Source: Tricholomella constricta
Lineage: Eukaryota; Basidiomycota; Agaricomycetes; Agaricales; Lyophyllaceae
Assembly: GCA_013368375.1 (NCBI GenBank)
Contig: JAACJP010000024.1
Coordinates: 372,001-436,000, forward strand
Direction: 5' to 3'
Length of the DNA: 64,000 nt
Shown here in pieces: positions 1 through 9,564 of the stretch. A program made the position numbers and the translations under genes. The first letter of the stretch is position 1. The number at the start of each line of letters is the position of its first letter. The notes beneath the pieces are model-generated. The model made no database searches. It saw only the letters and a list, made by a program, of their open reading frames with translations, and had not been told where the DNA came from.

Positions 1-166
1 CAGATAATACAATCATCTGTGTGGAGGCTCGAGAGCGTTCGATTGGAGGGTGAAAGTAGACATACGGTAATAATCTATATTAGTGTGCTTCCTATCGCCA
101 ACTAAAAATCGAAGCGGCGGTGGTGCGCGCGATCAGATCGAACGTGTATCCGGAACGAATCGCATT

Positions 167-228
167 GGGTGCATGTAGGTGCATGTGTGTAGTAAGCGTA
201 TGTAGATGCATGTAGCTGCAGATGCATA
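167..228. repeat. Degenerate TGCATGTAG-type simple repeat
   Basis: Short, imperfect iterations of a gtgcatgtag-like word lie just downstream of the Brl1/Brr6 stop codon. No gene is visible in the first 354 bases. A similar imperfect tgtagatg-rich stretch lies downstream of the FYVE-like gene near 37.1 kb, so such tracts may be common in 3' flanks here. No function can be assigned. Confidence 0.4.
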
Positions 229-354
229 AAGAAAGGTATGGGGTGCAGAAGCATGTCCAGTAAGGTACGGGGGTAAATCTCATGCGTTAAGCTGTACTGT
301 ACCCGAACGGCAGCTCACCGCATGCACGATAATCACGGCAACAGCGGCAACAAA

Positions 355-1847
355 CTACTTGACCTTCACAGACGCTCCACCATCGAGCCGACGCCGCCGC
401 GTTGGGGTCTGCAGGTCTTCGTCATCCTCCGGCGAGAACCCGAGACGGCTGCGCGAGGCCGTACGGCCCCAGCTAGGCGTTGGTGCGGGCGAGAGGTAGC
501 CGCCGCTGAAGGTCGGTGCACCTGGGAAGGACTGTTGCGGCTGGAGTGGGATCGGTTGGGTAGGCGCGGAGGGGGCCGGGTGGTGTTGCCGGGCGCGGAA
601 GAGCGAGAGGAGGGAATTGATGAAAACTGTCAGGAATGACAGGGAGGTTAGGGTGAAGGCCTGTGAAGAAGAAGAGAAGGGATAGAGGTCAGGCGAGACA
701 CGGAAGGATGGAAAGGAGGAGGACATGTGATCAGTGCTTGTTCGGTCGCGGGTGAGGGTGGAGGGAGAGGGGCCTTACCAGGGCTTTCCAGCTGATTGGC
801 TCAACGAAACCGTTCACGACCTCTGCGATCAGCTCGGCACCGACTTTGGCGCGCCCGACGATCGCTGGGTCGCGGTTCATGCAGGTCTCCCAGTTTGCGC
901 ATTGTTGCGCCATAGCGGGAACGGAATTTGTCCCGCAGAGGTTCGTTTTGTATTGCAGGGAACATATAGCAATCTCCTGGAGTATGTCTGGTGACGATGG
1001 GTAAAGACGGGCAAAAGTCAGGTTGGGTCCGATAGGAAGGGAAGACATCGAGATGACGCACCCTTTGAGTATTCCGATATGCGATGTCCGACGTCGTGCT
1101 GGACGGTGAGGATGAACTGCACGACGACGTACAGGAATAGCAGGACGAGTGATAGGTTGAATAGGAACTGCAGATATCTAAATTAACGGTCAATTGGTGT
1201 TCAGACGGATGTGGCACGGAAATGTACCCTAGCAAGATATATGGCAAATCAGATTGCACAGGTGGCGCTGCGGGTAGGTTAAGCGTATAATGGTTCGACG
1301 TGTTCCTCACGAGAGCCGCATCGACATCCTCATCACTATCAAAGACATCGCCGTCCTCGTGCTCCTCAGCCACCTCCCGTTGCCGCCTCGCCGCTTGGAA
1401 ACTGCGTGTCTTTTTTCGCGCGTTGTAAACGCGTCGAAGAGCCCCCACTGCCACCGCCCGTCCCGACTCCGACTTCAGTTGTTCATCCCCTTTATTCGGG
1501 CTGGGCTCGGACATATCAATGTCATTAGGTTCCTCGGGCGGTGGTGGATTTGGAAACGCCTTGTCGGGCGAGAAGAAGGGCGGAGGCTGCCATGGCGGAG
1601 CATTGGCGGTTCGGGGAGTCACATTCTGGTTGAATATGAATGGCACATTTTGATTAGAGCCAAATATTGGCGTGTGGGGTGTGCCAAAGGGCGTCTGGGG
1701 GGCTTGAGGTCGTCGTGTGGTCCTGCAACAAGATAAGTGCGAGATGGTAAGGATAAATCAAGACATACGTTTGCGAGGCGTGGATTGGTCGTCGGAGACG
1801 GACCATGAGGGTTTTATTGGAGTGCGGCTTGTCCACTCGTAGTCCAT
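355..1847 (-). CDS. Brl1/Brr6-family nuclear envelope protein
   Basis: Predicted integral protein of the nuclear envelope and ER. The yeast relatives Brr6 and Brl1 act in nuclear pore complex assembly and membrane lipid homeostasis. The start at 1847 opens with MDYEWTSRTP. The N-terminal half is Pro-rich and polar, with PFGTP and PFIF motifs. A membrane segment follows (YLQFLFNLSLVLLFLYVVV, about 1160-1100), then the conserved disulfide domain with four cysteines (IAICSLQY, LCGTNS, CANWETC) and DPAIVGRAKVGAE. A second membrane segment (FTLTSLSFLTVFINSLLSLF) lies after an intron near 780-665. The tail is Pro/Ser-rich and ends in SVKVK. At least four exons are needed. The exon 1-2 junction near 1769-1700 is unsettled: the best-looking donor and acceptor do not quite keep the frame together. 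Family assignment is firm; Brr6 versus Brl1 cannot be decided. Confidence 0.88.
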
Positions 1848-1974
1848 AGGAGCCTCTGTGCCGCGTGCATTGCGTGCATTGCGCGACATGGTGAAGAGGT
1901 GTCAGCCGCCAAAGTTTGGTTTGTTGACGCGCCGGCTGATTTCAAAAACGTGGTCTCCATCTTTCCGTCATACA
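1848..1974. promoter_or_regulatory. 127-bp divergent promoter, BRL1/BRR6-like and clpP
   Basis: Only 127 bp separate the divergent start codons at 1847 (-) and 1975 (+), so both promoters and both 5' UTRs must overlap or be very short. It contains a direct gtgcattgcgtgcattgcg duplication around 1864-1882. No TATA box stands out. Co-regulation is possible but is inference only. Confidence 0.5.
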
Positions 1975-3137
1975 ATGGCCTCCCTCCTCCGTTCCGCTGC
2001 TCCCTCGGTACGATCTGCTGTCGTTCACCTGCACAGGCGCAGATTCCATCCACTTGCGGGCCAGTCTATCAAGGAAATCCATGACCAATGGTCAACCCCG
2101 CCGTCGGCAAATCTCGTGCCAATGGTAATCGAACAAACTGTAATTTTTCTTTTTCACTAGATATGTCCAAACACATCTCATGTTCAGCTGGTAGGGCAGG
2201 GGCGAACGCTCATATGACATCTTCTCGCGTCTTCTGCGTGAACGTGTTATCATGCTCCATGGTCCAGTACGCGTCTCCCTCCACCCAAATACGGAACCTT
2301 TGCCCTGACATACCTTTTGCAGATACGTGACACAGACTCTACACTGATTGTTGCGCAGCTTCTCTTCCTGGAAGCAGAGGAGACGTCAAAACCTATCCAT
2401 CTCTACATTAACTCGCCGGGTGGAAGCGTAACGGCCGGTTTGGCAATCTACGATACAGTAAGCACCTCTTCATGCCTCCGCATGTTCGAAAAAAGCCCTC
2501 AACTGTTCAGATGCAGGTGGACAGAACACTATCACGATTTGGCTCGCTCTATCGCTAACTTCTGTTGGCTTAGTATGTCTCTTCCCCGATTCACACCTAC
2601 AGTCTAGGACTTGCCGCATCCATGGGATCACTGCTTCTCGCGGCTGGTGAAAAAGGAAAGAGACACTGTCTCCCAAATGCGAGCATCATGATTCACCGTA
2701 AGCTTCATTGGTTATCATTCACGCGCTCCCATGCCACTTACAATTATGACTTTTCGCGATGTAGAACCGTCCGGCGGTGCCTCGGGACAGGCTTCGGATA
2801 TTGCGATACATGCACGGGAGATCCTCCGAGTAAGGCAACTCCTTACCGGTATCTATCAGCGGCACTGTTCTAAAGAGGGCGAGAATGAGGCTGAGGGGCT
2901 CGCACGATTCGGTACGTCGATGCGACGGCGTCTGGGAATCGACGACTGAAACAGCATTGATTGGATGCAGAACGGGCGCTAGAACGAGACTATTATATGA
3001 CCGGTACGTTGTCTCCTCCATTTCACGTTATCTCGTCCCTGGACCATGGTGTGCTGACCGAATAATCAGCACAAGAAGCGATGGATTTTGGCATAGTCGA
3101 TGGTATTCTGGAGAAACGTCCAAAAACAGAGACGTAA
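1975..3137 (+). CDS. clpP: Mitochondrial ATP-dependent Clp protease proteolytic subunit
   Basis: Serine peptidase of the mitochondrial matrix that forms the ClpXP chamber. Eight exons can be read: 1975-2139, 2195-2266, 2323-2457, 2511-2516, 2574-2697, 2765-2911, 2971-3003 and 3070-3137. They sum to 750 nt, in frame, giving 249 residues. Residues 1 to about 30 are Arg-rich without acidic residues, as in a mitochondrial presequence. The substrate-binding strand is [11 protein letters not shown]. The catalytic Ser lies in GLAASMGS, the His in IMIHQPSGG (split by an intron inside the Gln codon) and the Asp in [12 protein letters not shown]. The protein ends [15 protein letters not shown]. Exon 4 is only six nucleotides long (ATGCAG, Met-Gln). 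ClpP is absent from Saccharomyces cerevisiae but kept in many filamentous fungi. Assignment is secure. Confidence 0.96.
2511..2516 (+). other. 6-nt microexon (Met-Gln) in clpP
   Basis: The sequence reads ...ctgttcag|ATGCAG|gtggac.... The flanking introns are 2458-2510 (53 nt) and 2517-2573 (57 nt). Including it rebuilds IYDT-MQ-YVSSP, the residue order expected in ClpP. Both junctions are in phase 0, so skipping would delete exactly two residues without a frameshift. Confidence 0.85.
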
Positions 3138-5224
3138 CTCAAATTTACGACACTTTGAATGTCATTTGAATTCAATTCGGCACTCACTTTGCACTAGATG
3201 ATATTCTCAGGAATGGTAGTTGTGGCTGTTCTGCTTGTCCCCTGAACCCTACTTCGATCCAGTTGCTCGGGAACATCTATACAAATCCTGCCTTGCCGTA
3301 AGGCAAGCTCTGACGTGTCGCGATCCTGATCCAATCGTCATCCGTTGAATGCCAAATTCGCATGTCGCCGTCTCCACCTGACCAAGTGCTGTGCTGAGCA
3401 TGGAGCAAAAGGGCATCTCGTTAGTATCACATCAACTGGAAGCCAAGTTAGCCCCATCCGCTGACCGTGTCTAAGTTGCGGATTTAACGCCTGTCAATGT
3501 GCGGCAAACCCCCCAAGGTACTCACCGGACCGTCTTGGGGTGCCTCCTCCTTGAGCTATAATCATCGCGATCATGGCTGACGTCCGGCGTTTAAAGTGCT
3601 CAGCCACATGAGCTCACCATGCCTAAACCATGCCCGGTCATTCCTGTAACGCAACCACCCCTCCCCCATTGCGTTTGGGCGCCCCTAGCCCATGATCCAC
3701 CTGCACATGTGCCAAGTCTTTATACGCAACTTGCAATTGGGAACAGTACTGATCGGACGTGTGGAGAAGCAGAGCTGGGCCCTGTGAGTCGGGGATTTGG
3801 CTGTCCCAGAAGGATTGCGCTTGCGTGTATATGGGGGGACACACGCAGAAGCATCCACCTGTCCAACCTGGGTTCCAGGGCTTGGGCCGACTCCTCGGGG
3901 AGCACTCGTTCTCTGCTTGCGGCGAAGAAGGCGAAGCATCATGGACGTATACAGGGAACTACTGTTCTCCTTGTGAGCACTGGATTGACCGCAACAGGCT
4001 AGCCGTTATCTGGCAGACGAGGATCGGCGCCCACGCGGGTGTGCGTTGCTTCTTCTCCCACTCTCTGTACAGCATGACCTTCGCCGTGATCTTAGCACTT
4101 CTTTGCCTTGGCGGGTATCTATTTATAGGCTGATCTATGTTCCTGCGCCTTCTGTCTTCGCTTTCGATGGGTTTAGGACCGGCACATCCACTGGCTCTCT
4201 CCCGGTGGATGCGTACATGCTGATTTCGTGGATGCGTACATGCTGATTTCGTCAGATTTGGACGCTTTTTCGCGGCGCCGAGGTCCTGGTCGTAGGCAGG
4301 ACACGCATCGCACCCGCGAGGCCCCTCCGCTGGTTTGGATCTTTGATCGGAGGAAATCCCAACACTCAGTGATATCATACGCCAGCAAGTATACATGAGG
4401 TCCGTGATGTTTCTACGGTTTCTATGATGTTCATTCAGAATCATCTCATGTTGTATGCGCACATGGCTTCGATCGGCAATCGTCGGAGATGTCAGGCTTG
4501 CGCGTCGACGTCGCGACAGCTGAGTTGATTACTGAGCCTTTGTTGAGCGTTCAAGTTCTTTGGAAAGATTTTTTCTTCCCTTCTTTCATTCCGGTGCTTA
4601 CGCGAATCATTATGTCGTGATATACTTAGGAGTTCTTGCGCGCGCGTCTGATTGTGAAGACTGGATGGAAACCGTTTGTCAGGCTGAAACGACACGATCA
4701 AATCGTCCTTGTCAGTGTTTCTACGTGGTGCCGTTTACCTCACGCGCGATTGACGAAGGAAGCATGCCAGAGTGCGCCGCAGTCTTCCAGAAGACAAGGG
4801 TGACTATTCAATTTTGTTCTGAATTCTACTCATTGTGGCGGATGACCTTCTTATTGAGACCAGACGGCGCGTGGAATTCGCCGACAATGTCTCTTTGAAC
4901 GCTTCGTGCGAACAGGCACTTTGCTCGTAGAGCAGTAATGGGCTGCCTGAATGCTTAACCGGCAGCTCATCCTTGTATTTAGTCAATCCCTTGCAAGTCG
5001 GCCATGCCGAGATTACTTGCTTGGCGCAACCCTCTACTTGACCCCACCCATTTGTCTGTAGCAAAGTACTGATGCAATCGCCTAAAACATTTATGCCCCG
5101 AGAGGCCGACTGATATGCATTGCAGAAATGTAGTCCGTGGTACAATGATTAGATAGACAATACGACGAGGATAGATCCAGATATATCATGTGCATGCAAA
5201 ACGAATGGAGGAACTGACTTATAA
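3138..5224. other. Gene-poor tail-to-tail intergenic region with small repeats and hairpins
   Basis: The region lies between the 3' ends of the clpP and ADAM genes. Reading frames here (for example 3619-4002 on + and 3959-4462 on -) overlap one another on both strands, show no motif I recognise and are probably chance. Visible items are three short hairpins at 3292-3307, 3456-3483 and 3511-3540, and a 23-bp tandem duplication near 4205-4250. No RNA gene was recognised. Confidence 0.5.
4205..4250. repeat. Perfect 23-bp tandem duplication
   Basis: Two adjacent identical copies of a 23-bp unit containing gatgcgtacatgctgatttc. Perfect identity suggests a recent slippage or duplication event. It lies in non-coding sequence. 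Confidence 0.85.
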
Positions 5225-8200
5225 TTATTGCCGTCCCGAGGGTCCGTTGTAAGCTGACTCGTCCACCCAATTGGTGCGAACGTTAGCAGTGCCACCGCCT
5301 TGTGGGAACTGTTGTTCATGGGGTACGCGGCTGTAGGAAGGACTGAGCACATAAGAATGTGACGATGGCAAAGGCAAAACGCCGCTGGGAAGCTTACTTC
5401 GCGGGCTGTAGGAATGCAGGAGTCCCTGGAGACAGGAATGTCGGTGGCGCTGTAGGATAGCCACCATGTCTGTCATAGCTCTCGATCCGCTGATGTTGAA
5501 CCCTCGCCAGTGCAGGCTCTGAAGTGGGCGCAATTGGCTTGCGGTATCCACAGCACCGCGCGATACCTTCAAACGTCGATCGTTAGGAATTGAAGCCATC
5601 AAAGGAGGACAAAGCCAACCTTTAGCAACACCCCAGAGGATGAGAAGCAGAATGAGCCCGGCGACGACCGTAACGGGTATAGCTATCTGAAGATTCTGGG
5701 TATACCACGCCTAGGTTATTTTTAGGATCGGTTAAGCCGATGAAGAGGGGAAGATCACAATGTAAATATTCGTACCTTTGCTGTATCGAGGAAGCCAGCG
5801 GATTGGCATTTGCCGGCGATACAAGTCCCTCCATACCCTGTATGCAATATGGAAACCGCAGTGAGAATGTATGTGTGGGTTGGATGTATTTCATAGTGCG
5901 TACCGCAGGAGGAACCATCGATAAGAAGAGACGTCAGTAAGATGCACTGGTTGGCCTTCTTGGGGTCCTGGCAGGAAACCTGACAAGTGTTGTCATTGCG
6001 GTTGGGGCACGCCTGTTTGAGCCCCATGGACGCGCCAATCGTCTGGCACTGAACTGTGAAACATGCCGGTTAGTCCGTGAATTGCGAATACGCGTGCTAA
6101 AATATTTGTGATTTAATACGCACGAGCAATCGAGGTGCACTGTCCGCTTGCACATTTCAGATCACCGCTCCCACAGCTTTGACCTAGTAAGAAGATTGAG
6201 CGTGAGTTTATGATCGTCAGGGAAGTATATTCGATGAATACCATTGGGAGTTACGATGTCCGTTGGACACGAAGACGAGTTGCCTGTGCAAGTCTCCGCG
6301 GTGTCGCACTGGGCATCTCTCGATGGACGGCAGATCTGGGTAGCTGGCGCAAAAGAACACTGCGCCGTACAACAAGGGCTGCTCTCCGGGTCACATACAG
6401 CGTTAGATCTGAATTTGCAGGTATCTGGATCACAGCAAGCGGAATCCACACCCTTCCCAGGATCGCAGTCTTCGCCCTTCTCGACTATTCCGTTACCGCA
6501 CATCTGGAGCGAGATCGTTTGCCGGGATGGGTCTGGGTCTACCAGGCATGTGGTGTCTGTGCGTCCGCCAGCGACGCCTTTCATTACCGAACCTGAAGAA
6601 AGTGAAGTTAATAAAGGCAATGTACGAAGAAGGGAGATCGACTGACAGATATTTCCGACGGTGCAAGGAGAAAACACTTTTTCGCCAGGCTGGGCGACTG
6701 GGCTCATGATGAACTGGGCATTGGCGTTACATGATCCTGTGCCGCTCAGTGGACAACACGGTGAGGACGACGTGCATCCCTCTGCGCACTGTTTAATGTA
6801 TGAGCTAAGTGATAGTAAAACGGAGTCTGATGGGCTTACATCGTGCTATTCATTTGCAAGAACCTATTATTAGCATTTATATAACAGATAGACATAAGAT
6901 CACTCACGATCGCCCCAAAATTGTGGCCAATCTCATGTGCAACGACCTGCCATTCCGTACGACCTGCGGTTGAGACGGCCGTGCCGGAGACGACAGATGG
7001 GGCGCTCCCTGATGCCTCTTTTTGGCATCTAACGAACATTGAGCGGAATTGGAAAAGAGTACAACACAGAACTTACAGTGTAGCAAGCCATGCGATGCCG
7101 ACTTCGGAGCCAGTCGGGCATCCGCTCATAAGATGCCAAAGGCCGATACCATCATCACCTTTATCGCCCCTCCATTGTGAAAACAGCGAGAGGCGCGTAT
7201 CAAGCTCTGCGCCACCACAGGGAATGTTCCACGGCCGTGCCGGATCCGCGCCAACCGGGCAACTGAAGCACGCTAAGATCATCGTGCAGCGGAAGAGAGA
7301 TTAGAACCCACCTCGGACTTTGTACCTGGACCTCAACAATACCAAGGCTGACGTTGAAGGTAGACTGGTGTCGTTTGATTAGATGGAGATGAGAAAGAAA
7401 GGAACGACGGTCTCAAACCTTGTAGAGGGTGCTGGCAGAATTCCAGTTGGTCAGAATCTGCCTGGTTGCATTATCCTGTGAACCAAATTTGGCGACGTAG
7501 TTGCAATCTGCGGCCACACCCATAAAGAGCTGATAGACTTTACTATCGTGCGGGGATGAAAGGCGTTGTTTTGAACTCACCACTTTTTGGGTTTTCGGGC
7601 AACCGTCAGGTGAACCGATGTTGTCGATGAAGCTAGAAGATGTAAGTTAGCAAGGCATCTAATGCTGAAAGTGTCAGAGCCTACTTCGTGCCCATTCCGC
7701 CATTTCCAGTGCTAACATCATCTCTGCGATGTTTAGTCTCGTTCTGAAAGAGACCGCTGAGCGTATTAGTGAACCAAGACTCAGAAACAAGGGGCTTCTG
7801 TAAGATGGGATTTTGCGAAGGGTCAGTGTTGTAGCCCAGACGATCATGGCCGCAAGATTGAGCCACAGCCTTCTTGACACCAGACTCAGATTGCGAAGTT
7901 TCCCTCTTGGCAACACGTTCCTCTTCCGCAGTCATGACATCCGATTCCCGCCAGATGACAAGGGAAGAGTCTACATCGTCTAAGGGCTGTGAGACGTCGG
8001 GATCGAGTTCGGTCTTGGTACGCAGATAATTGTCTTTCGTCGCGATGTGATGAACGATCCCACGGACGGAGAAAGCGCCCTCGAACTCGGGCGGGATGCC
8101 TCGGTCCATATCGCCCTGGTGATGGACGATGATGCGTACCCAGCCGAGTTCGGATGGATGGGGCATGGGGACAGCGCCCGCAGCATCTTCTCGCATGCGG

Positions 8201-8686
8201 GCGTCTGTGTGGCCGGCGGCGATCACCTCGCCCCAGTAGGCTTTGACCGATTCTCGAAGAAGAGGCTTTGAGTGGGTCACGTAGGATTGACCGTCTGGAG
8301 TAGTGGAATAGTAATTAATGCGCGCTGCAGGATGTATGAGGTTATCGTTGGGGCGTAGATGCAGGTAGTAGGTCTCGTCAAATGCGGATATCGTGAGGCG
8401 GAAAGTATCATCATGACGAAGGGTGTTTGGAGGAGGTGCTTGTCGCTTGCTGAACGGTAGATGGGAAGAAGGTTGCGAGGCCCGTCTAGGTAAAATTTCA
8501 AGAGCAAGAGTCGAAGGGTGGACATAACGCTTCAAGGGTCTAGCAGGAGCGCTGTGAGCTATCTTAATTTGTCAGATCGCTAAACAGGAACAGGAGCCGG
8601 AACAAGACATCACCATGCACCAATTCCGATGACCATGATATCAGAAGGAAAACGACCAGCGAAGTTATTCGAGTAAAGGCCCTCAT
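5225..8686 (-). CDS. Fungal ADAM-type zinc metalloprotease (adamalysin-disintegrin)
   Basis: Type I membrane protein. An N-terminal signal peptide begins MRAFTRITSLVVFLLI, from the ATG at 8686. Exon 2 (about 8560-7681) encodes a prodomain. The catalytic domain starts around NFIDNIGSPDGCP and reaches the zinc motif HEIGHNFGAI-HD (6940-6840), followed by the Met-turn FIMSPV. A Cys-rich disintegrin-like domain follows (MCGNGIVEKGEDCDPG, CCTAQC, CDTAETCTG; about 6510-6240), then more Cys-rich exons. The membrane segment is IPVTVVAGLILLLILWGV (near 5670), and a Pro-rich cytoplasmic tail ends GPSGRQ. Residues HD, including the third zinc ligand, come from a 6-nt microexon at 6845-6840. Relatives are the fungal ADAM proteases such as S. 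pombe Mde10, which has a role in spore-wall development. Substrates are unknown. Domain order is complete, so I judge it intact. Confidence 0.93.
6840..6845 (-). other. 6-nt microexon (His-Asp) completing the ADAM zinc site
   Basis: Read on the minus strand: ...gaatag|CACGAT|gtaagc.... The introns are 6907-6846 (62 nt) and 6839-6789 (51 nt). Splicing gives GAI-HD-CAEGC, the standard adamalysin order. Both junctions are phase 0. The His is the third zinc ligand of HExxHxxxxxH. Confidence 0.85.
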
Positions 8687-9564
8687 GGTGGGAGGAAGAA
8701 AGCCGCCTGGTTTGTTAAGGAAACCAAAGACAATATAGGATTGGTTGGGCTTGGCGTTAGTCAGTCAAAAACTTGCATACAGCCACTGCCACAGACCTGC
8801 GGAAATGGAGAAAAATAAGGAAAGTAAGGAGTGAGCGGCCTGGAGAACCCGTTAGAAGATGCTCAAGCCTGGAATGTGGTTGACCACCTGCACAATGTCA
8901 TCCTCTCATCATTTTCCTTATGTAATTTGAAGCCAAGACAACACTCTCACATCACAACGTGCTCAGCGTCCCGCCGGCCTCGTCGGGACCCTCTCGTCGG
9001 ATGCGACGACAACCGGGCTACTTATGATCAGAGGCACCTCATAGGCAGCACGTGTATAGTTCTCGTGTTTCCTCCGTCGATGGAACGAGCACATGGACAA
9101 TTCTCTGACAGTGACCAATCTTCCATCGATCCCCGCTTTCCCTTTTTCTTTCTACTCTACATGTGGAAAGGACATTGGCCAGCCACATTGTCTTGAAAGT
9201 ACAAGAATGATATCAAGGGCATTGGCCAGCCCAGCGCATTGTTGAAGTACAAGCTTGTTGCCATTCAGTTATTCAATCCACGGCACAACTATATTGTGCG
9301 AAATCAGATTTAGATCTATGTAGAGTGGCCAGTTGAAAAGAGGTGCAGATTGGCAGAGGCCATTGTCCGACTTCCAGGGGTTGGCCAACTTTACGGTGGC
9401 AGTGTCGTTTATGGCCGGCAACTAGTTTCGGTGTTCAAATACTCGTGGTCTGCACGGAACCAAATTACTACTTAACGTCCACTGCTTTCACTCACAACCA
9501 GCACACCTGCGTCGTGCTGGTTTACATTCCTCACCGTTTGTCTTGCTACGAACTGTGATTGATC
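8687..9564. promoter_or_regulatory. Divergent intergenic region, ADAM and Trk genes
   Basis: The region lies between the divergent starts at 8686 (-) and 9565 (+), so it should hold both promoters. It contains an imperfect direct repeat at 9173-9205 and 9220-9253. The reading frame at 8831-9196 has no recognisable features and is probably not a gene. Confidence 0.5.
9173..9253. repeat. Imperfect ~34-bp direct repeat upstream of the Trk gene
   Basis: Copies at 9173-9205 and 9220-9253 share cattggccagcc at the left and gaaagtacaag or gaagtacaag at the right. A weaker related word, ggccattgtcc, recurs near 9357. The TGGCCA core is palindromic and could be a regulator site, but that is inference. 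Confidence 0.6.

Noticed and set aside
3619..4462. Overlapping open frames on both strands downstream of clpP
   Set aside because: No motif, heavy overlap between strands, and no consistent splice model; likely chance frames in GC-balanced non-coding sequence.
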